A DNA stretch of 64,000 nucleotides. It comes from a marine group bacterium Sva0996 bin134. Lineage in GTDB: Bacteria; Actinomycetota; Acidimicrobiia; Acidimicrobiales; Bin134. Below the pieces are notes generated by a model. That model was not told where the DNA came from, ran no database searches, and was given only the letters and a program-made list of their open reading frames with translations. Below are positions 59,070 to 64,000 of this stretch, in pieces. The translations under genes and the position numbers were made by a program. Each line of letters opens with the position of its first letter. The stretch's first letter is position 1. Location: contig MPNQ01000014.1 in the NCBI GenBank assembly GCA_002239105.1, positions 17,852 through 81,851 of the forward strand. Reading direction: 5' to 3'.

Positions 59070-60737
59070 CTACAGCCCGCCGATGTCGGCGCGGGGCGTG
59101 GTGTGTTCGCCCTTGGTCCGCACCCACTTACTGGATTTCTCTTCGCGCTCGCTCATGTTGTTGCGGTGCCCGACCATCGAGCGAATGAACACGCCCGTCG
59201 CGACGCCGTTCTTGAGGTCCGTGATCGTATAGCTGGTCAACCCGGGGTCCACCGAGAGGCCGTCGTTGCGGCCCACCGCCCTGGGGTCGCGCGGGTTATT
59301 CCACACGCCGGGCTCCTGGCTCCAGCGCAGAACATGCCAGATCTCCGAGTCCTCAACCCCGTCGCGGGAGGAGACCTTCCAGGTCACCGTCAGCGTGCCG
59401 TTCCCCGGCACGACCCGGATGTTCCACGGCTCCGGCCCTTCCGTCGGCTCGTCGTTGTCAACGGTGTTCACCCAGGCGGTTACCGTCCCCACCGCCGAGA
59501 TCGAATAGTCGGTGTCGTCGCTGGTCGCGGCGTGGGTGATCACATACCTGCCCGCGTCCACGCCGGTCACAGTGAAGGGCTGCGCCGTGTTCCAATTCGA
59601 CGGCGTGAACGTCCGCGAGGCCGGTGACACCGTTGCCTTTGCCGGGGCACCCGACACCGGAGTGACCGTCACCGGCGCGGCCGGCGGGGAGTTCAAAACG
59701 ACCGTGTAAGTCGCCGACGAACCCTCCGACACCGACACCGACTTCCGGTTCAGCGTCACCCCCGGCGGTCGGGTATCGACGTGGAAGGTTAGCTGGTCGA
59801 CATTTTTTTGCATATCCTGAGTGCCGAAGCAGTAAACATCGTTGACCCCGTCCGGGAAGACGATCTCGACCTGCTTGTTGCTGACCAGTCGTTTGCTGGT
59901 CGCGCCATCGCCGGCGTCAATCCAGTAAAGGGATTTCCAGCCTGCTTCGGTCGGACTGGCCGTATCGCAGCTCTTTTTGATGTACCGGTATTGGAAAATC
60001 CGGGACTCGTCGGCTGCGGTTAGAGTCAGGGTGTTGCCGCTCATGTCCCCGGCCAGGGTCGGGGCGGTGTCATCCATGTAATAGCTGAACGCACGGAGTT
60101 CGCTCTGGCCTGTGCTGTCTCCCTCGTGGTGAAATCTGAGTCCAACGCACAGGTGTTTGCCGGTTGCCTGCTGGGCGGTGTGGTTGCTCAATGTCACCCA
60201 GCCGCCTTGCAGCGGTAGGGGTTCCTCTCGAGGAGGGTTGGGGGCTGTCCGCACTGTTTGGGTAAACCACGGACGACCGCCATGAATTCTGCCGTCAGTA
60301 ACAGCGCCGGTGGGCCAATTGGTGACCCTGCACTCACTGGCTCGGTTCATGAAGGTGTAGACGAGGTATGTCTGCTTGTTGTTTCCAGCCGCATCGCGCC
60401 AGTGGAGCGCAAGCTTGGTATTCGTAGTCCCGCTAGCGGCGAAAGCCCCAATCTGGACATGATGAGGGCTGCCGCCAGCGTAATCCAAAGCCCTAAGATA
60501 TCCGGCGCTGTACCGGCCTATTTTGGTCCTCCGCAAACGAACCTCGAGCGCATCATCGACAATAGTGATGTCTACTTGTTTGGCGGGCGTGGCGTGGGTA
60601 TAGGGCGGAAGAGCGTAATCGTAAGACTGGGCCTGGGCGGGCTGCTGCGCGCCGGGCGCAACGAAGGCCGCCAGCGCCACCAGCGCGACGGCCAGCAGGA
60701 GGAGGGGGGAGCGTGGGAGGAAGGAGGCGGGCATCAT
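59070..60737 (-). CDS. Secreted protein with Calx-beta-like and fibronectin type III domains
   Basis: A 555-residue protein with signal peptide (PLLLLAVALVALAAFVAPGA). After an N-terminal region with few matches, a Calx-beta-type strand set starts near residue 340 (KSVSVSEGSSATYTVVLNSP) and a fibronectin type III module near residue 440 (EPWNIRVVPGNGTLTVTWKV). No membrane anchor or sorting signal is seen at the C-terminus, which ends soon after the Fn3 domain. It may be shed or truncated at its 3' end, as the short in-frame remnant beyond the stop suggests. Function is unknown; adhesion is a guess. Confidence 0.75.
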   Translation of the reverse strand: MMPASFLPRSPLLLLAVALVALAAFVAPGAQQPAQAQSYDYALPPYTHATPAKQVDITIVDDALEVRLRRTKIGRYSAGYLRALDYAGGSPHHVQIGAFAASGTTNTKLALHWRDAAGNNKQTYLVYTFMNRASECRVTNWPTGAVTDGRIHGGRPWFTQTVRTAPNPPREEPLPLQGGWVTLSNHTAQQATGKHLCVGLRFHHEGDSTGQSELRAFSYYMDDTAPTLAGDMSGNTLTLTAADESRIFQYRYIKKSCDTASPTEAGWKSLYWIDAGDGATSKRLVSNKQVEIVFPDGVNDVYCFGTQDMQKNVDQLTFHVDTRPPGVTLNRKSVSVSEGSSATYTVVLNSPPAAPVTVTPVSGAPAKATVSPASRTFTPSNWNTAQPFTVTGVDAGRYVITHAATSDDTDYSISAVGTVTAWVNTVDNDEPTEGPEPWNIRVVPGNGTLTVTWKVSSRDGVEDSEIWHVLRWSQEPGVWNNPRDPRAVGRNDGLSVDPGLTSYTITDLKNGVATGVFIRSMVGHRNNMSEREEKSSKWVRTKGEHTTPRADIGGL

Positions 60738-60980
60738 GACGCGCCTCCTCCTGCCGGGGAGACGAGTCGACTAGTACTGAGGTTCGGGGGGGAGACGGGC
60801 ATGGCCGTCCCCAGCAGGCGGCGCGCCTTGCTGTCGTCGCTCCTGGTATCGAACATGGCTATCGATCCTCTCAACGGAGCCGTTTCCAGCCCGGATGCAC
60901 TGGGGGTCTTCACAGAATTATATATCACTTTCCACAAAAGAAGCATTGAAAACCACGTAGAGGCAATAGGTAACGGGAGA

Positions 60981-61775
60981 TAGAGGCGCTGCGGGAGCGC
61001 CTGTCGCGCCTCAGCGAGGCCAGCCTCCGCATCAACGAGAGCCTGGACTTCGACCAGGTGCTCCAGGGCGTCCTCGACTCCGCCCGCTCCCTGACCCTGG
61101 CCCGCGGTCATCGCCAACGCCCGGCGGTACCGGGAGGAGCAGCGTGCCAGGGCGGGCCTGGAGACCCTCATCGACACGACGCCGGTGGGGGTCGTCGTCC
61201 TGGACACGGCGACGGGGACTGCGGCGTCCTTCAACCCGGAGGCCCGCAGGATCGTCGACAGCCTGCGCAGCCCCGGCCAGACTCCGGAGGACCTGCTGGG
61301 GTTGATGACCGTCCGCCGGGGCGACGGGAGCGAGGTCTCCCTATAGGAGTTCCCCCTGGCCCGGGTCCTGGGCTCCAGCGAGACGGTGCGTGCCGAGGAG
61401 ATCGTCATGGGCGTCCCCGACGGGCGCAGCGTGACCGTGCTGCTCAACGCCACGCCCATCCGCTCCGACGACGGGGAGGTGGAGTCGGTGGTGGTCACCA
61501 TGCAGGATATGGCGGCGGTGGAGGAGCAGGAACGGCTGCGGGCCGAGTTCCTGGCCATGATGAGCCACGAGCTGCGGATGCCCCTGACCTCCGTGATGGG
61601 CGCGGGGACCACCCTGCTGAACGCGGCGGCGGACCTGGACCCGGCCGAGATGCGGCAGTTCCACCGCATCATCGTCGACCGGGCCGAGCATATGCGCTAC
61701 CTCATCGGCAACCTGCTGGACGTGGCCCGCATCGAGACGGGCGCCCTGCCGGTGGACCCGGAGTGTGGTGGTTCA
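60981..61775 (+). pseudogene. Sensor histidine kinase remnant
   Basis: The pieces read, in order: a coiled GAF-linked segment (LRERLSRLSEASLRINESLD) in one frame, a jump near 61104 into another frame with a PAS-type domain (VGVVVLDTATGTAASFNPEA), an in-frame TAG at 61344-61346, then the HisKA phospho-acceptor region FLAMMSHELRMPLTSVMG and HMRYLIGNLLDVARIETG. The GAF domain body and the ATPase domain are missing. It is therefore a decayed kinase, cut at its 3' end just before a tRNA gene. An antisense frame over the same region is not a gene. Confidence 0.75.
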
Positions 61776-61811
61776 GGACATCGGAAACCCATGTCGCGAG
61801 ACATCACAGAG

Positions 61812-61902
61812 CGGAGAGGGTGGGATTCGAACCCACGAACCACCTTGCGGCAGTTACTTCCTTAGCAGGGAAGCGCCTTCAACCGGACTCGGCCACCTCT
61901 CC
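61812..61902 (-). tRNA. tRNA-Ser (anticodon GCT)
   Basis: On the minus strand the acceptor GGAGAGG pairs with CCTCTCC. The anticodon loop CTGCTAA carries GCT, which reads AGC and AGT. A long variable arm and the T arm GGTTCGAATCC are present, as for serine tRNAs. The CCA end is not encoded. Confidence 0.95.
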
Positions 61903-61971
61903 AGGCCATCCCACACTAGCGGCTCACCCCCGGCCTGGCCTTATGGATTGCGGGGGCGCAACGGGACCCTG

Positions 61972-62403
61972 TCAACCAAAGGCATAAACAAGCGACGTTC
62001 CCCAGACCGTGAGCATGACCCCAACAAGGAGGCCCACATAGATGCGCATCTGCTTGCCCATGGCCGTGTTGATGAGCGCTTCCAGCTGGGCAAACCTCTC
62101 ATTGCTTTCCGCACGAAGAACTTTCTCCAGCATCTTCAGATCATCTTTGGTGGCGAACGCCTTCAGATCATCCTTGGAGGCGAGCTCGGCCCTCAGGGTG
62201 TTCTCAAGGGCTTTCAGATCATCTTTGGTGGCGAACGCCTTCAGATCATCTTTGGTGGCGAACGCCTTCAGGTCATCCTTGGTGGCGAGCTGGTCTCGTC
62301 CTTCGGTGAGGAGGCACTGCATGAGAGTTTCTGTGGACTCCTCTCCTATCGTGGCGACCAGTCGGTTCACCAGTTCTCTACGCTCGATCTCGGTGACCGG
62401 CAT
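61972..62403 (-). CDS. Coiled-coil protein with ATKDDLKAF repeats and C-terminal membrane anchor
   Basis: A 143-residue protein. Residues 40-95 contain five units of nine residues based on ATKDDLKAF, coded by 27-base repeats, suggesting a coiled coil. A hydrophobic segment near the end (IYVGLLVGVMLTVWGTSLVY) anchors it, so the coiled coil lies in the cytoplasm or outside. Proteins of this kind are common in actinobacteria and other bacteria, with no settled function. Confidence 0.8.
   Translation of the reverse strand: MPVTEIERRELVNRLVATIGEESTETLMQCLLTEGRDQLATKDDLKAFATKDDLKAFATKDDLKALENTLRAELASKDDLKAFATKDDLKMLEKVLRAESNERFAQLEALINTAMGKQMRIYVGLLVGVMLTVWGTSLVYAFG
62135..62293 (-). repeat. 27-base coding repeats for ATKDDLKAF units
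   Basis: Units start at 62135, 62162, 62213, 62240 and 62267, each 27 bases. Those at 62135, 62213 and 62240 are identical. They lie inside the coiled-coil gene and keep the frame; they are not CRISPR repeats because there are no spacers. Confidence 0.9.
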
Positions 62404-62517
62404 CTCGGGTTCCTTTCTTCAAATCAGAGGGAACCCTTGATCCCCTATTACGGGATCGATGCCGGTTCCGATAGCTTCTCGCAGGGTAACGACCCGTCAA
62501 TCCGAATGCAATGGTAT

Positions 62518-63162
62518 ATGACACCTTTCGACATCGAAATCACTGATCGGCTGCTGGCCACTACCCGCTCTGTGCGACGGCGGCTGGACTTCGACCGGCC
62601 GATGGATCCCGACGTCTTGCGCGACTGCGTGGGGCTGGCCTCCTACGCCCCCAATGCCTCCAACGCCCAGGACTGGCGCTGGGTGATCGTGACCGATCCC
62701 GAGCAGCGAGCCGCCATCGCCGAGTTGTACCGGGAGGGCATCGTCCCGCCCATGCAGGAGCTCTTGGAGCGCCGACGGGCCGACGGCGACGACGCCGGCG
62801 TTCGCCACTCCGAGGCGGTTCTGTACCTGGCCGAGCGTTTCCACGAAGTGCCCGCCCTGGTGATCCCCTGCATCCGTGGGGAGCTCGACCCCGACCTCCA
62901 CCTCGCCTGGACCGCCAGCCTGTTCGGCTCAATCTTGCCCGCGGTGTGGAGCTTCCAGCTCGCCCTCCATAGCCGGGGCTTGGCCTCCACCTTCACCACC
63001 GCCCACCTGCTGGCCGCCGACGAGGTGGCCGCCCTGCTCGACATTCCCGACGGCTACCTCCAAACCTGCCTCATCCCAGTGGCCTACTTGTTGGGCGACG
63101 ACCTCAAGCCCCCCGCCCGCAAAGATCCCGACGAGATCATCGCCTGGAATCGCTGGGCCTAA
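62518..63162 (+). CDS. Nitroreductase-family FMN oxidoreductase
   Basis: A 214-residue protein with the nitroreductase pattern: TTRSVRRRLDFDRPMDPDVL (FMN-contact arginines), YAPNASNAQDWRWVIVTD (the common SGxNxQPW-like loop), SLFGSILPAVWSFQLALHSRG and LGDDLKPPARKDPDEII. It reduces nitro or quinone-like substrates with NAD(P)H. The ATG at 62518 is preferred over one four codons earlier (62506). Related actinobacterial proteins also act in F420-independent reductions, so the substrate is open. Confidence 0.87.
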   Translation: MTPFDIEITDRLLATTRSVRRRLDFDRPMDPDVLRDCVGLASYAPNASNAQDWRWVIVTDPEQRAAIAELYREGIVPPMQELLERRRADGDDAGVRHSEAVLYLAERFHEVPALVIPCIRGELDPDLHLAWTASLFGSILPAVWSFQLALHSRGLASTFTTAHLLAADEVAALLDIPDGYLQTCLIPVAYLLGDDLKPPARKDPDEIIAWNRWA

Positions 63163-63205
63163 ACCGCTCCGTCAACCCCGCCCCGAGGCCACTAATCTCC
63201 CCCTC

Positions 63206-63292
63206 GGAGGGATGGCAGAGCGGACGATTGCAACGGCCTTGAAAGCCGTAGGGCCTTCCGAGGTCCCGGGGGTTCGAATCCCCCTCCCTCCG
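63206..63292 (+). tRNA. tRNA-Ser (anticodon TGA)
   Basis: Acceptor GGAGGGA pairs with TCCCTCC. The anticodon loop CTTGAAA carries TGA, which reads TCA and other TCN codons. The variable arm is long and the T arm reads GGGTTCGAATCCC. CCA is not encoded. It follows the nitroreductase gene by 43 bases. Confidence 0.95.
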
Positions 63293-63426
63293 CTCCGGGC
63301 GTGTCAGCCAGTTTGCTGTATGGGCGCGTTTTCGGACCCGGTGTATTCCGGCGATATCCCCAATGACGAAACGGCCCTTGTCTAGCCTCAAAGTGTCATG
63401 TCGTTGGAGTGTGCCTGGAGACTCCC

Positions 63427-64000
63427 GTGAACACGCCCGCCCATTTGTCGTCCCCCTGCCCGCGGGCCTGCCGCGAGTGGCCCCCTTATCGATTTGCGGG
63501 CTGGTCGCATGCCGGTCGTGTCGCTGTGGTTCTGGTGGCCGCCGTTTCGCTGGTTGCCTCACTCTTGGTCTCGCCGGTTAGCGCCGACGAGCAATCTGAA
63601 GATGCAGGCCCCGAGAACGACAAGGAGGCGCTGATTGCCCTCTATGAGGCCACGGACGGTGACAAATGGAGAGACTCAAGCGGCTGGCTCAGCAGTGGGT
63701 CGTTGGACAGCTGGCACGGCGTTACCACCGATGAGGACGACCGGGTAACCGGCTTGTCTTTGGCATCCAACGGATTGGTGGGCGAGATCCCCGCCGAACT
63801 GGGAAGCCTCGAGCGCCTGGAATTCCTCGACTTGGGGAACAACGACCTGGTGGGCGAAATCCCCGCCGAACTGGGAAGCCTCGCCAACCTCATCGAGATG
63901 GACCTACAGAACAACCGCTTGGAGCGCGGAATTCCCCCCGAATTCGCCGGACTCTCCAAGCTGACCCTGCTCGACCTCAAATACAACGGCTTGTGGGGGG
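63427..64000 (+). CDS. Secreted plant-type leucine-rich-repeat protein (runs off the right edge)
   Basis: An open frame from GTG 63427 to the window end, 191 residues so far. After a basic start, residues 36-56 are a signal or membrane segment (VVLVAAVSLVASLLVS). Then comes a conserved cap, EALIALYEATDGDKWRDSSG with a Trp-containing W-L-S-S-G and DSWHGV, followed by LRRs of the LxGEIPAELGSLxxLxxLDL type (two full units and more to come). This cap plus plant-type repeats is found in bacterial surface LRR proteins. The 134 bases before it hold no other gene. Confidence 0.85.
   Translation, partial: MNTPAHLSSPCPRACREWPPYRFAGWSHAGRVAVVLVAAVSLVASLLVSPVSADEQSEDAGPENDKEALIALYEATDGDKWRDSSGWLSSGSLDSWHGVTTDEDDRVTGLSLASNGLVGEIPAELGSLERLEFLDLGNNDLVGEIPAELGSLANLIEMDLQNNRLERGIPPEFAGLSKLTLLDLKYNGLWG

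Noticed and set aside
58911..59627. 238-codon plus-strand frame opposite the secreted protein
   Set aside because: Arg/His/Val-rich shadow; the minus strand has a signal peptide and recognisable Fn3 and Calx-beta strands.
60734..61672. Long minus-strand frame opposite the kinase remnant
   Set aside because: Its product is Ser/Arg-rich with no fold; the plus strand reads clear PAS and HisKA motifs, so this is an antisense shadow.
62135..62293. Possible CRISPR-like direct repeats
   Set aside because: Repeats are 27 bases, mostly without spacers and in frame for ATKDDLKAF; no cas genes are near.

Overview
The window is high-GC DNA from a Gram-positive-type bacterium. The gene content and order point to Actinobacteria, and most probably to Acidimicrobiia. 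The supporting signs are the fusA-tuf-rpsJ block, the long ribosomal-protein run ending rpoA-rplQ-truA-rplM-rpsI-glmM, the GuaB3-type enzyme next to guaA, and a groES operon under a CIRCE operator. The class assignment is an inference from layout and has not been checked by a search.

Region 1 (1-4441): the end of fusA, then tuf, rpsJ, serB and a CitE-like lyase. Region 2 (4442-11304): a lower-GC insertion with two minus-strand genes. One encodes a very large helical-repeat protein of unknown function. The other encodes a single-chain nuclease/adenine-methyltransferase (type IIG-like) that is split by one frameshift. This pair is the best defence-system candidate here. Region 3 (11373-13065): tpx and an AI-2E/PerM-type membrane protein. 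Region 4 (13105-29700): the main ribosomal cluster, rplC to rpsI, with secY, adk, infA, rpmJ, rpoA and truA. Promoter candidates lie before rplC, infA and rplM. The normal S10 operon is broken, because rpsJ sits 11 kb upstream of rplC.

Region 5 (29745-44570): cell-wall and tRNA-modification housekeeping. It holds glmM, a double-length GlmS-like protein, nnr, alr, an SDR, a P1 peptidase, a family-4 uracil-DNA glycosylase, tsaE-tsaB-rimI-tsaD, CIRCE and groES-groEL. The tsaB/rimI junction contains a 35-bp tandem repeat that makes two 12-codon mini-genes, each overlapping the next start by ATGA.

Region 6 (44570-49850) is accessory. It contains a small membrane protein, a secreted protein, a 36-base poly(C) tract lying between 19-bp inverted repeats, a tyrosine recombinase whose frame runs through an antisense vapBC module, and a small protein/nucleotidyltransferase pair. 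The recombinase next to inverted repeats that flank the upstream region of a secreted-protein gene resembles a fim-type invertible switch. Region 7 (49929-56778) is metabolic: a PLP decarboxylase, guaB3, guaA, a KamA-family radical SAM enzyme and an unknown protein. Region 8 (56775-64000) mixes intact genes with decaying ones: an SDR, a truncated Fn3 protein, a Cache-domain lipoprotein, a Calx-beta/Fn3 secreted protein, a histidine-kinase pseudogene, two tRNA-Ser genes, a coiled-coil repeat protein, a nitroreductase and the start of a secreted plant-type LRR protein.
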